From NCBI RefSeq assembly GCF_014138045.1, contig NZ_JACGXA010000003.1, forward strand, positions 186,001 through 250,000: a stretch of 64,000 bases of DNA, in the 5' to 3' direction. Every line of letters starts with the position of its first letter. The first letter of the stretch is position 1. Under the pieces are notes generated by a model. The model ran no database searches. It was not told where the DNA came from and saw only the letters and a program-made list of their open reading frames with translations. Positions 17,635 through 25,922 of this stretch are shown in pieces. The position numbers and the translations under genes were made by a program. Source of the stretch: Nocardioides ginsengisegetis. GTDB taxonomy: Bacteria; Actinomycetota; Actinomycetes; Propionibacteriales; Nocardioidaceae.

Positions 17635-18320
17635 TGGGGATGGTCCTGCTCGTCCGGCACGGTCAGGCCTCCTTCGGCGCCGACGACTACGACGTGCTGT
17701 CCGAGACCGGCTGGGAGCAGTCGCGGGTGCTCGGCCGGTGGCTGGCGGCGCGCGGCGTGAAGCCCGACGTGGTCCTGCGCGGCGACATGCGCCGGCACCG
17801 GGAGACCGCGGAGGGGATGGCCGAGGGCGCAGGCTGGCCGTCCGCGGTGGAGGCGGACCCGGGCTGGAACGAGTTCGACCACCTCGGCGTGGTCTCGGCC
17901 TACCTCGCGCTCCCCGAGAACGCCGCCCCCGACCACGAGCTCGACCGCCGGGAGTTCCAGCAGGTCTTCGAGCGGGCCACCCAGCGCTGGACCGGCGGCG
18001 ACCACGACGAGGACTACCCCGAGTCGTTCCCGGCGTTCCGCGGCCGCGTCGCGGGGGCCGTCGACCGTGCGACCGCGCTGGCCGGGTCCGGATCGACCGT
18101 GGTGGTGGTCAGCTCGGGCGGCCCGATCGCGACCGCCTGCGGCTCGCTCGTCGCACCCGACGCCGCCGACCCGGCCCTGGTGTGGGAGCTGTGGGGCCGC
18201 TTCAACACCGTCGTCGTCAACACGTCGGTGACGCGGGTGGTGGTCGGCTCGACCGGTCCGCGGCTGCTGACGTTCAACGAGCACAGCCACCTCGACGGCG
18301 ACCTGCTGACCTACCGCTGA
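17634..18320 (+). CDS. Histidine phosphatase family protein
   Basis: A 228-residue phosphatase with the L-V-R-H-G-Q catalytic motif at residues 6-11 and the later conserved residues of the phosphoglycerate-mutase-like fold (R-H-R-E-T near 53, G-G-P near 160). The ATG shares one base with the kinase stop (TGATG), so the two are translationally coupled. In this context it could act on the phosphorylated acyl intermediate or recycle a side product, but phosphatases of this family are diverse and the role is unproven. Confidence 0.82.
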   Translation: MGMVLLVRHGQASFGADDYDVLSETGWEQSRVLGRWLAARGVKPDVVLRGDMRRHRETAEGMAEGAGWPSAVEADPGWNEFDHLGVVSAYLALPENAAPDHELDRREFQQVFERATQRWTGGDHDEDYPESFPAFRGRVAGAVDRATALAGSGSTVVVVSSGGPIATACGSLVAPDAADPALVWELWGRFNTVVVNTSVTRVVVGSTGPRLLTFNEHSHLDGDLLTYR

Positions 18321-18329
18321 GGCGCCCGG

Positions 18330-19091
18330 CTACATCAGCTTCTTGAAGACCGGCAGCGGCGCATGCTTCATCACCAGCGACAGCGGCGCCCAGGGGAGCG
18401 CGGGCACGCAGGCCGAGTCCTTCTCCTTCTCGATGGCGTCGACCATCGCCCGCACGCCCTTCTCGGTGCTCGCCATCATCGGCGTGCTCTGGGCGACCTT
18501 CTCGTTCATCTCCGAGGCGATGTAGCCGGGGTAGAGCACGGTGACCTTGATGGGCGTGCCGTGCAGCTCGTTGCGCAGGCCCTCGGCGAGGTGGGCGACC
18601 CCGGCCTTGGTGGCGGCGTACGTCGTCATCGTCCTGGGCAGCCCGCGCATGGCCGACATCGACGAGATCATCACGAAGTGTCCGGCGTCCTGGGCGCGGA
18701 AGATCTCCATCGCGGCCTCGCTCTGCGCGAGTGCGGCGACGAAGTTGGTCATCGCGGTCTCGCGGTTGGCGGCGTAGCCGCCGGTGCCGAGCGGTGCGCC
18801 CTTGCCGAGCCCGGCGTTGATGACGACCCGGTCGATGCTGCCGAAGTCGGAGGCGAAGCCGCGGAAGACCTCGAAGACCTGGTCGTCGTCGGTCACGTCG
18901 AGCGCGCGGATCTCGACGCGGCGGTCCGGATGGGCGGCCAGGATCTCGGCGCGGAGCTCCTCGAGGCGGTCGAGACGTCGCGCGCAGAGCGCGAGGTCGT
19001 GGCCGAGCGCCGCGAACTGGCGGGCCATCTCGGCGCCCAGTCCGCTGGAGGCGCCGGTGATCAGGACGGTCTTCGCTGTACCTCTGCTCAT
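18330..19091 (-). CDS. Short-chain dehydrogenase/reductase
   Basis: A 253-residue SDR with T-G-A-S-S-G-L-G near residue 11, N-A-G near 91, catalytic S near 140 and Y-A-A-T-K near 154. The C terminus (W-A-P-L-S-L-V-M-K) is hydrophobic, suggesting membrane association as in some mycobacterial SDRs acting on lipids. It is convergent with the phosphatase gene and divergent from the VOC gene. The start at 19091 is placed at the first Met directly before the cofactor motif; a longer in-frame start exists at 19142 but would overlap the divergent gene. Confidence 0.83.
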   Translation of the reverse strand: MSRGTAKTVLITGASSGLGAEMARQFAALGHDLALCARRLDRLEELRAEILAAHPDRRVEIRALDVTDDDQVFEVFRGFASDFGSIDRVVINAGLGKGAPLGTGGYAANRETAMTNFVAALAQSEAAMEIFRAQDAGHFVMISSMSAMRGLPRTMTTYAATKAGVAHLAEGLRNELHGTPIKVTVLYPGYIASEMNEKVAQSTPMMASTEKGVRAMVDAIEKEKDSACVPALPWAPLSLVMKHAPLPVFKKLM

Positions 19092-19121
19092 GCCCGGGAG
19101 TCTCGCGTAGTGTCCGATGGC

Positions 19122-19496
19122 ATGAGCGGACGGGTCGTGCACTTCGAGATTCCCTTCGACGAGGCGGGGCGCGCGCAGGCGTTCTACCGCGAGGTCTTCG
19201 GCTGGAACCTCATCGACATGCCGGAGATGTCCTACACGCTGGTGACCACGGGGCCGACGGGTGACCAGGGCGCCACCGAGCCCGGCTTCATCAACGGCGG
19301 AATGCTGCGTCGCGAGAGCCCCAACGAGAGCCCGATCGTCGTCATCGACGTCGAGGACATCGACGCGTCGCTGGCCAGGATCGAGGAGCTCGGCGGACAG
19401 ACGCTGCTCGGCCGCCAGCAGGTCGGCGACATGGGGTGGGCTGCCTACTTCAAGGACGTCGAGGGCAACAGCATGGGCCTGTGGCAGTCGGCGTGA
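19122..19496 (+). CDS. VOC-family (glyoxalase/bleomycin-resistance) protein
   Basis: A 124-residue single VOC domain beginning with V-H-F-E-I-P, with the metal-ligand-type Glu/His positions, F-Y-R-E-V-F-G-W near 22 and a closing D-V-E-G-N-S-M-G-L-W. Such small proteins act as lyases, isomerases or binding proteins; no substrate is evident. TAGTGT (19108-19113) lies 8 nt before the ATG, so the mRNA is leaderless. Its stop overlaps the start of the flavin monooxygenase (GTGA), so the two probably work together. Confidence 0.78.
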   Translation: MSGRVVHFEIPFDEAGRAQAFYREVFGWNLIDMPEMSYTLVTTGPTGDQGATEPGFINGGMLRRESPNESPIVVIDVEDIDASLARIEELGGQTLLGRQQVGDMGWAAYFKDVEGNSMGLWQSA

Positions 19497-20818
19497 CCCG
19501 CGCCTGCATCATCGGCGCCGGCTCGTCCGGCATCACCGCCGCCCAGGTCCTGGCCGCACGCGGCATCGACTTCGACTGCTTCGAGATGGGCTCCGGCGTC
19601 GGCGGCAACTGGCGCTACGGCAACGACAACGGCGTCAGCTCGGCCTACCGGTCGCTGCACATCAACACCTCGCGGACCGCGATGGAGTACGCCGCCTTCC
19701 CGATGCCCGAGACCTACCCCGACTACCCGAGCCACTGGCAGATCGCGACGTACTTCGACGACTTCGTCGACGCCTTCGGGCTGCGCGAGCGGATCACGTT
19801 CCGCACCGAGGTCGTGAAGGTCTCGGCAGGCTCGACCACCGGGGGCGGCGGCTACGACGTCACCGTGCGACACCGCGACACCGCCCGCGAGTCCGAGACC
19901 CGCCACTACGACCACGTGATCGTGGCCAACGGCCACCACTGGGACCCGCGCTGGCCCGAGCCGGGCTTCCCCGGCGCCGAGACGTTCCCCGGCGAGCAGG
20001 TCCACGCGCACTACTACCGGACCCCGGACCTCTTCGAGGACAAGCGGGTCGTGGTGCTCGGCATCGGCAACTCCGCCACCGACATCGCGGTCGAGTCCTC
20101 CCGGGTGGCCCGCGAGACCTGGCTCGCCATGCGGCGGGGCGCCTACGTGCTGCCGAAGTACCTCTTCGGCGTCCCCACCGACCACCTCACCAACTCGCCC
20201 CTGGCGCGCGGTCCGCTGGCGGTCCAGAAGGCCGGCATGAAGGCGATGCTGCGGCTGGCGGTCGGCAGGATGACCGACTACGGCCTGCCGCAGCCCGACC
20301 ACGACGTGCTCGAGGCGCACCCGACGATCAGCGACGACCTGCTGAGCCGGCTCGGGCACGGCGACATCGCCGTCAAGCCCAACATCGACCGCTTCGAGGG
20401 CTCGAAGGTGTTCTTCACCGACGGCACCGCGGTCGAGGCCGACGTGGTCGTCTACTGCACGGGCTACAAGGTCACGTTCCCGTTCCTCGACGACACCGTG
20501 GTCCGGGCCCGGGACAACCACGTCGACCTCTACCGGCGGGTGGTCTCGCCGGACCACCCCGGGCTCTACTTCGTGGGCCTCATCCAGCCGCTCGGCGCGG
20601 TGATGCCGCTGGCCGAACAGCAGGCGCACTGGGTCGCCGACCTGATCGCCGGCGAGGTGCACCTGCCGCCCGTGGCCGAGATGCGCGCCCAGATCGCGTC
20701 GTACGACGAGGCGATCCGCAAGCGCTACGTCGCCTCCAAGCGCCACACCATCCAGGTCGACGCGCACACCTACCGCGCCGAGCTGGAGAAGGAGCGCAAG
20801 GAGCGACGCCGCTCCTAG
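19493..20818 (+). CDS. Flavin-containing monooxygenase
   Basis: A 441-residue FMO: FAD motif G-A-G-S-S-G near residue 8, G-N-W-R-Y-G near 37, the FMO fingerprint F-P-G-E-Q-V-H-x-x-Y-Y near 165 and an NADPH motif G-I-G-N-S-A near 189. It should oxygenate a soft nucleophile (N or S) or a ketone. GTG 19493 overlaps the VOC stop. A copy of the dispersed repeat sits at about codons 109-116, in a loop, adding V-S-A-G-S-T-T-G-G. The gene runs up to the convergent RDD gene with only 3 bp between. Confidence 0.85.
   Translation: MTRACIIGAGSSGITAAQVLAARGIDFDCFEMGSGVGGNWRYGNDNGVSSAYRSLHINTSRTAMEYAAFPMPETYPDYPSHWQIATYFDDFVDAFGLRERITFRTEVVKVSAGSTTGGGGYDVTVRHRDTARESETRHYDHVIVANGHHWDPRWPEPGFPGAETFPGEQVHAHYYRTPDLFEDKRVVVLGIGNSATDIAVESSRVARETWLAMRRGAYVLPKYLFGVPTDHLTNSPLARGPLAVQKAGMKAMLRLAVGRMTDYGLPQPDHDVLEAHPTISDDLLSRLGHGDIAVKPNIDRFEGSKVFFTDGTAVEADVVVYCTGYKVTFPFLDDTVVRARDNHVDLYRRVVSPDHPGLYFVGLIQPLGAVMPLAEQQAHWVADLIAGEVHLPPVAEMRAQIASYDEAIRKRYVASKRHTIQVDAHTYRAELEKERKERRRS
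19819..19840 (+). repeat. Dispersed palindromic repeat, copy 3
   Basis: GGTCTCGGCAGGCTCGACC followed by ACC, inside the flavin monooxygenase gene, encoding V-S-A-G-S-T-T. Confidence 0.65.
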
Positions 20819-20821
20819 CGA

Positions 20822-21406
20822 TCAGCCCTTCGGCTGGTTGACCACGACGGTCTTGAGGATCTTGTCGGCGAAGGTCTGGCGCTTGGAGTCCCACAGCGGC
20901 CACAGGAAGCCGAGGTAGCAGGGGAGCGCGTCGATGATGTGCGCGAGCTGGCGGACGAACGCCATGCCGGCGCCGATCGGCTGGCCCGTGCCCTCGTTGA
21001 CGAGCTTGATGCCGAGGACGCCCTTGCCGATGGAGTAGCCCGTGCGGCCGGCCTTCATGCAGGTGTTCCACACGAAGACGCCGATGTAGAGCATGATCCC
21101 GACCAGGGTGAGCAGCAGGCCCGCGGCCGTGGCGCCGTCGGCGCTGTTCGCGTTGATCGCCGTGCCGACGTAGGCCGGGATGTAGGCGATCAGCAGGATC
21201 AGGGCGTCGATCACGTAGGCGCCGACGCGCTTGGGCCAGCCGGCGTAGTCGTAGGCCGGGGCCGCGGGCATGCCGTAGCCGGGCTGCTGGCCGTAGGCGG
21301 GCTGGCCGTACGCCGGCTGCTGGCTGTAGGGGTTGGTCTGGGCCGGCGGCTCGCCGTACGGGTTGGGCTGGGTGGGGTCCTGCGGCGGGGTGCCGTAGTC
21401 GGACAT
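20822..21406 (-). CDS. RDD-family membrane protein
   Basis: A 194-residue protein. The first 50 residues are a Pro/Tyr/Gln/Gly-rich cytoplasmic tail (repeats of Q-P-A-Y-G), followed by the RDD domain with Y-A-G-W-P-K-R-V-G-A-Y-V-I-D near 53 and three hydrophobic helices, including G-Y-S-I-G-K-G-V-L-G-I-K. RDD proteins are transporters or membrane scaffolds of unclear substrate; actinobacteria carry many with such tails. GAGGGGG lies upstream of the ATG. Confidence 0.85.
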   Translation of the reverse strand: MSDYGTPPQDPTQPNPYGEPPAQTNPYSQQPAYGQPAYGQQPGYGMPAAPAYDYAGWPKRVGAYVIDALILLIAYIPAYVGTAINANSADGATAAGLLLTLVGIMLYIGVFVWNTCMKAGRTGYSIGKGVLGIKLVNEGTGQPIGAGMAFVRQLAHIIDALPCYLGFLWPLWDSKRQTFADKILKTVVVNQPKG

Positions 21407-21646
21407 GTGGTTCCCCCTCGAGAGTGGCGCCCGGACCGGGCGCTCGTGGACGTCACCGTAGTGACGCGTGTGGCTCGGGTCATGCCCCGTGACGTGAGGG
21501 GGAAACGTGTCGCGGGCAGGAAATCGGCAGGATGCGCCGGGCTCCGCCGCCCTCTCGCACCACCTGGCCCGAAGCGGCTGGCCTGAACCTGGGTTTCAAC
21601 AGGGTCCGGATGAGGAAGGAGACCCGCGACACCAAGGGGGACACAC

Positions 21647-21997
21647 ATGGCTGGCAAGCACGGACAGGAGCTCGGCGCGGATCTCGGTGCGCTCTGGTAC
21701 GCCGGAAACCACGACCTGCCACAGGTCGCCGACGACTACTGGGTCGCCTGGGCAGCGACGCCGTCATCGACCTCGGGGTCGTGCCGACGGGGCGGCGGTC
21801 TCGGCGTCGACCCCGGGGCGAGCATCGACGCCTTCGAGGACCGCATCAACAAGATGCTCCTCGACACCAACATCGCGCTGACCGAGGTGGGCAAGGCCCT
21901 GTGCTGGGTCGCCGACGAGTACCGCCGGACCGATGAGTCCTGCGAGGCGGAGTTCAACCGCAGGCGGGCCGCGCTCCAGGCTGCGGGAGGTGCGTGA
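21647..21997 (+). CDS. Small helical protein of unknown function (possible WXG-like)
   Basis: A 116-residue acidic, probably helical protein with several Trp residues (L-W-Y-A-G, Y-W-V-A-W, C-W-V-A-D). It heads a run of four overlapping genes and has a good site (AAGGGGGACAC) before ATG 21647. The middle, about residues 38-55, is Ser/Gly/Arg-rich and reads less well than the ends, but nothing proves a frameshift. The size, helices and context suggest an ESX-type secretion partner; I do not recognise a named family. Confidence 0.55.
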   Translation: MAGKHGQELGADLGALWYAGNHDLPQVADDYWVAWAATPSSTSGSCRRGGGLGVDPGASIDAFEDRINKMLLDTNIALTEVGKALCWVADEYRRTDESCEAEFNRRRAALQAAGGA

Positions 21998-22941
21998 TGA
22001 CGTTCGACGTCGGGCAGCTGCCGGGCCGGGCGGCCGAGCTCAAGCAGGCCGGCATCGACGCCGCCTACCGGGAGATGACCCGCTTCGGCGCCGGTGGCCA
22101 GGGCGGCGGCTACAGCAGCCTCTACGCAGCGGCCGAGAAGTACATGGAGGGCGTCGAGAGCATCTACGACGACTTCCTCGACATCCCCGCCCCCGAGGAC
22201 TTCGCCGGTCAGGTCCAGTCGCTCGCCTCGGCGATGGGCAAGCTCGCCACCGAGGGCCAGACGAACGACCCGGTCACCAACTCCCAGTCCGTGTCCGGCC
22301 ACAACCCCAACCTCTCCAAGATCGGCTCCAGCGGCGACCTGCTGGACAGCTGGACCGGCGACGCGGCGTTCACCTACAACCGCAACTTCGCCGACGCGTT
22401 CGAGCCGACGGCCTCCTCGCAGTACGCCGCGGTGTCGGTGCTCCGCAACGCGATCAACGCGGAGGCCGCCGTCTGGGCGGGTGTGCGGGACGACCTCGAC
22501 CGCCTCTCCCAGGACGCGATCGAGGTGATGAAGGAGGCCGGCAACAAGGGCGGCAACGACTGGGCCGCGGTCCTCTCCATCGCGGCGGCGGTCATCGCCG
22601 TCCCGGTGACGGGCGGCGCCTCGGCCATCGCGATCCCGGCGGTGGCCGCCGGCCTGTCGATCGCGGCGACCGGGATCAGCGCGGCCTCCGGCGGCAGCGG
22701 ACCCGACGAGCTCGGCCTCGACGGCGGCTCCTCCGACAAGGTCATCTCCAGCCTCCAGAAGGCGCTGACCCGGATCAAGGAGCACATCGTCACCGGTGAG
22801 CAGGAGATCGTGAACGCCATGAACGGCTCGTGCTCGGCGCTCGACGACAACTGGCGGGTCTTCTGCCTGCCGGAGCCGGCGATCACCGACGCCAAGCACC
22901 ACCCGGTCAACGACCAGACCATGGCGGGGCACGATGCCTGA
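21997..22941 (+). CDS. WXG-like putative secreted protein
   Basis: A 314-residue protein. The N-terminal 200 residues look all-helical with a central W-T-G-D-A-A turn (near residue 114) like the WXG hairpin of ESX substrates. A hydrophobic Ala/Ile/Val-rich stretch follows at about 190-225, which could cross or enter a membrane, then an acidic tail with two Cys. The ATG shares a base with the previous stop (TGATG), after GGGAGG. No ESX ATPase or membrane genes are in the window, so secretion would depend on a system elsewhere. Function unknown. Confidence 0.6.
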   Translation: MTFDVGQLPGRAAELKQAGIDAAYREMTRFGAGGQGGGYSSLYAAAEKYMEGVESIYDDFLDIPAPEDFAGQVQSLASAMGKLATEGQTNDPVTNSQSVSGHNPNLSKIGSSGDLLDSWTGDAAFTYNRNFADAFEPTASSQYAAVSVLRNAINAEAAVWAGVRDDLDRLSQDAIEVMKEAGNKGGNDWAAVLSIAAAVIAVPVTGGASAIAIPAVAAGLSIAATGISAASGGSGPDELGLDGGSSDKVISSLQKALTRIKEHIVTGEQEIVNAMNGSCSALDDNWRVFCLPEPAITDAKHHPVNDQTMAGHDA

Positions 22942-23488
22942 GCCGCTGGCGCCGGCCACGCCGATGGAGCAGGAGTGGGAGCGGACCGAGGTCGAGGTCG
23001 AGTCGCCCAACGGCCGCGTGCGGGTCACGCTGCGCGGCGACCACGCGCTCACCCTGTGGGTCGACCCGACCTGGTACGCCACGGTGCCGGTCGACGCCCT
23101 GGAGTCCGAGCTGGCCCGCACCGCACGACTGGCCTACGTGGAGCGCACCCGCGCCTACTACCGGACCTGGAGCCGGCTGGCCGGACGGGAGATGCGCCCG
23201 GCGACCGTGCCGGCGAGCCCGGAGCAGGCGGAGTACCTCGACCGGCTGCAGGACGTCCACGCCGAGGGCAGCGCCGACGGCGGCCGCGTGGTGCTGACCA
23301 TGGTGGGGCTCTCGCAGTTCGCGGTCACGATCGACCCGGCGGTGCTCCGCGAGCTCGACGCGCCGGCGTTCGCCTCCGTGGCCGCGCGGGCAGCCCTGGA
23401 CTGCCTGGCCGCGCACAACCGCGGGTGGCAAGAGCTGCACGCCGAGGTCTACCTGCGCAACCGCCCAGCGAGGGCGATGTCGTGGTGA
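22934..23488 (+). CDS. Protein of unknown function, possibly YbaB/EbfC-like
   Basis: A 184-residue soluble protein overlapping both neighbours. Its opening strand pattern (V-E-V-E-S-P-N-G-R-V-R-V-T-L-R-G-D) is like the beta part of the YbaB/EbfC fold often encoded beside ESX-type genes, and a similar strand pair (V-V-L-T-M-V-G-L) recurs near 118, suggesting two copies. This resemblance is weak. Translational coupling with the WXG-like gene implies a common role, for instance as a cytoplasmic chaperone. Confidence 0.5.
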   Translation: MPEPLAPATPMEQEWERTEVEVESPNGRVRVTLRGDHALTLWVDPTWYATVPVDALESELARTARLAYVERTRAYYRTWSRLAGREMRPATVPASPEQAEYLDRLQDVHAEGSADGGRVVLTMVGLSQFAVTIDPAVLRELDAPAFASVAARAALDCLAAHNRGWQELHAEVYLRNRPARAMSW

Positions 23489-24459
23489 CCCCCAGGGGGA
23501 TCGTGCGCCGGCGCGCGGCCGTGCTTGCGACCGCGGCCCTGACCGCCTCGGTGCTGGTGGCCTGCGGCGACCGCACCGTGGCCGACGACGCGGTGCTGAG
23601 CGGGCTCGCGACGGTCGACGGCGAGCAGGCGTCGTTCGTGCTGCCGGTGGGCACGCTCACCGTGACGGTCGGCGACCCGGTCGACACGGTGGCGGGCTCC
23701 GACGCGCGCGACGCCCAGAACCACGCGGCCCCCGGCGGCTCGGAGCTGCTGCCCGTCGAGACGGCGCTGGACCTCCAGGGCCAGCCGTGGGGCGGTCAGC
23801 TCGCGACCGCGCCGGTGGAGGCCACGCTGGTCCTGCACGTCGGCGACCAGACCCGTGACCTGCCCTCGCCCTACCGCACCGACGGGCGCGCGATCGCGAT
23901 GCAGCCCGACCACATGGCCTACGTCGCCGTGCCCGACGGCACCGACCCCACCGACGTGTCGGTGTCGGTGACCTATGACGGCCGCGACCAGACCGCGACC
24001 CCCGGGCAGGACCCGACGGGACCCGCGGCGGCGCTCGCCGACCTGCCGACCCAGCGCCCCGCCGCCCCGGCCTGCGGTGAGGGGTGGTCAGTGCGTCCGG
24101 CCGCCAGCGCCGAGGTCTCCTGCGACCTTTCCTACGCGGGTCGCACGCCCTACTGGCCCGGGAAGGGCTGGGCCGCCGAGGGGGCGACCTGGCTGGTCGT
24201 GGGCGTCGAGCGGCTCGAGGTCACCGGGCTCACCAGCGGCGGTGACGCGTGGGAGGTCGACACCGCGTCGACGCCCGAGGGGCGCGCCGACGCCGCCGGT
24301 CTCGAGCACGTCGGCTACGGCCCGACCAGCGTCGGGGGCGTGCTGGTGCTCGCCACGGCGAGCCCGACCGTCGATCTCGCCGTGGCGTTCCGCGCCACGA
24401 GGTCGGGCGGGCGGGACCCGGAGGAGGTCGTCGTCTCTCGTCGGGTGCGGGTCGGCTGA
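23482..24459 (+). CDS. Putative lipoprotein
   Basis: A protein of about 325 residues with an Arg-rich N terminus, a hydrophobic segment and a clear L-V-A-C lipobox near residue 29, so an exported, lipid-anchored protein is expected. The mature part is rich in beta-strand-like Val/Thr segments with a few Cys; I recognise no catalytic motif. GTG 23482 and GTG 23485 are both possible starts; the gene overlaps the previous one by 7 bp. It closes the four-gene set. Confidence 0.65.
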   Translation: MVTPRGIVRRRAAVLATAALTASVLVACGDRTVADDAVLSGLATVDGEQASFVLPVGTLTVTVGDPVDTVAGSDARDAQNHAAPGGSELLPVETALDLQGQPWGGQLATAPVEATLVLHVGDQTRDLPSPYRTDGRAIAMQPDHMAYVAVPDGTDPTDVSVSVTYDGRDQTATPGQDPTGPAAALADLPTQRPAAPACGEGWSVRPAASAEVSCDLSYAGRTPYWPGKGWAAEGATWLVVGVERLEVTGLTSGGDAWEVDTASTPEGRADAAGLEHVGYGPTSVGGVLVLATASPTVDLAVAFRATRSGGRDPEEVVVSRRVRVG

Positions 24460-24469
24460 CCTGTCCACG

Positions 24470-24513
24470 AACAAACAGTCAGGCTTGACTGTTTGTTTCT
24501 TGGCGGCCACGAT
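24470..24513 (+). promoter_or_regulatory. tetR promoter with perfect palindromic operator
   Basis: Perfect 12-bp arms AACAAACAGTCA (24470-24481) and their complement (24486-24497) flank GGCT. The right arm covers the -35 box TTGACT (24485-24490); 17 bp later comes CACGAT (24508-24513), which ends 6 nt before GTG 24520. The TetR protein should therefore repress its own leaderless operon. Confidence 0.75.
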
Positions 24514-24519
24514 GGCCGG

Positions 24520-25143
24520 GTGACGACGACCACCCGGGTGCCCCAGGCCGACCGGAGTCGTGCCATGCGGCTGCGGCTGCTCGAGGCCACGGTCGAGGTG
24601 CTCGTCGAGCGCGGCTTCTCCGGCACCACGACCACGGTGGTCTCCGAGCGGGCGGGTGTCAGCCGGGGCGCCCAGCTGCACCACTTCCCGACCCGCAACG
24701 ACCTCGTCGTCGCCGCTGTCGAGCACCTCACGGTGCTGCGGGGCGCCGAGCTCGCCGAGGCGCTGTCGGGGCTGCCGCGCGGCAAGGGCCGCAGCCGCGC
24801 CGTGCTGCGGGTCCTGGGCGACCACTTCTCCTCGCCGGTCTTCACCGCCGCGCTCGAGCTCTGGGTCGCGGCCCGCACCGACGAGCAGCTGCTCGCCGCG
24901 GTCGGGCCCCTCGAGCAGCGGGTCGGCCGCGAGACCCACCGCCTCACGGTCGAGGCGCTGGGCGCGGACGAGCAGCAGCCCGGCGTACGCGAGCTCGTCC
25001 AGGCCACCCTCGACCTCGTCCGCGGGCTCGGGCTGGCCGACACCATCACCGACGACGGTCGCCGCCGGGGCCGGATCCTCGACCGCTGGGCCGACGTGCT
25101 CGACCAACAGATCCACCACCAGACCACGACGGAGACCGCATGA
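24520..25143 (+). CDS. TetR-family repressor of the downstream acyl-CoA operon
   Basis: A 207-residue TetR regulator: R-L-R-L-L-E-A-T-V-E-V-L near residue 18, then G-F-S-G-T-T-T-T-V-V-S-E-R-A-G-V-S-R-G-A-like helix-turn-helix and the L-H-H-F recognition end. The C-terminal ligand domain is not informative. It is the first gene of a seven-gene overlapping operon, so the ligand is probably an intermediate of that pathway. The GTG start is set by the promoter 6 nt upstream. Confidence 0.87.
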   Translation: MTTTTRVPQADRSRAMRLRLLEATVEVLVERGFSGTTTTVVSERAGVSRGAQLHHFPTRNDLVVAAVEHLTVLRGAELAEALSGLPRGKGRSRAVLRVLGDHFSSPVFTAALELWVAARTDEQLLAAVGPLEQRVGRETHRLTVEALGADEQQPGVRELVQATLDLVRGLGLADTITDDGRRRGRILDRWADVLDQQIHHQTTTETA

Positions 25144-25922
25144 CCCTGCTCGACGACCTGCTCGCCGACCTCAAGGCCGAGGGCGACCAGCTCTGGAACG
25201 CCGTCGCCGGCCTCGACGAGGCCGCGTGGCGCACCCCCACCCCGGCCGCCGGCTGGGACGTCGCCACCCAGGTCGCTCACCTGCTGTGGACCGACGAGGT
25301 GGCCACGCTCGCGGCCACCGACAAGGCCGGGTGGGACGCGGTGGTGCTGCAGGCGATGGAGGACCCGACGGGCTTCGTCGACACCGCCGCCCTCGAGGTC
25401 GCCCGGCTCTCGCCCCCGGCCCTGCTGGCCCGCTGGGGAAAGGCGCGTACGGCGCTCACCGACGCCCTGCGCGGCTTCCCGGCCGGCGAGAAGATGCCGT
25501 GGTTCGGTCCGCCGATGAGCCCGGCCTCGATGGTCACCGCGCGGTTCATGGAGACGTGGGCGCACTCCCTCGACGTCTACGAGGCGCTCGACTGCGTGCC
25601 CGAGCCGACCGACCGGATCCGGAACGTCGCCCACCTCGGGGTGCGGACCCGCGGGTTCGCGTTCACGGTCCACCAGCTCGAGCCGCCCACCGAGGAGTTC
25701 CGGATCGAGCTGAAGGCGCCGAGCGGCGAGATCTGGACGTGGGGCCCCGAGGAGGCGGCCCAGTCGGTGCGCGGATCGGCGTACGACTTCTGCCTGCTGG
25801 TGACCCAGCGCGTGCACCGCGACGACACCGACCTCGTCGCCGTCGGCGACGACGCCGAGAAGTGGCTGACGATCGCGCAGGCGTTCGCCGGCCCCGCGGG
25901 CGAGGGACGAGCGCCCCGATGA
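25140..25922 (+). CDS. TIGR03084-type metal-binding protein (DinB/mycothiol-transferase-like)
   Basis: A 260-residue protein of the DinB-like fold. It has the conserved start L-L-D-D-L-L-A-D-L-K-A-E, a W-D-V-A-T-Q-V-A-H-L metal-ligand His near residue 43 and M-E-T-W-A-H-S-L-D-V near 140. Related proteins use a metal and often mycothiol. Members of this subfamily are regularly encoded beside AtuA-type genes, as here, but their reaction is unknown. Overlaps both neighbours by ATGA. Confidence 0.78.
   Translation: MTLLDDLLADLKAEGDQLWNAVAGLDEAAWRTPTPAAGWDVATQVAHLLWTDEVATLAATDKAGWDAVVLQAMEDPTGFVDTAALEVARLSPPALLARWGKARTALTDALRGFPAGEKMPWFGPPMSPASMVTARFMETWAHSLDVYEALDCVPEPTDRIRNVAHLGVRTRGFAFTVHQLEPPTEEFRIELKAPSGEIWTWGPEEAAQSVRGSAYDFCLLVTQRVHRDDTDLVAVGDDAEKWLTIAQAFAGPAGEGRAPR

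Noticed and set aside
21740..21830. Possible frameshift in the first gene of the WXG-like set
   Set aside because: The middle looks Ser/Arg/Gly-rich and another frame also reads well for about 30 codons, but the frame is open throughout with a good start and coupling to the next gene, so there is no proof.
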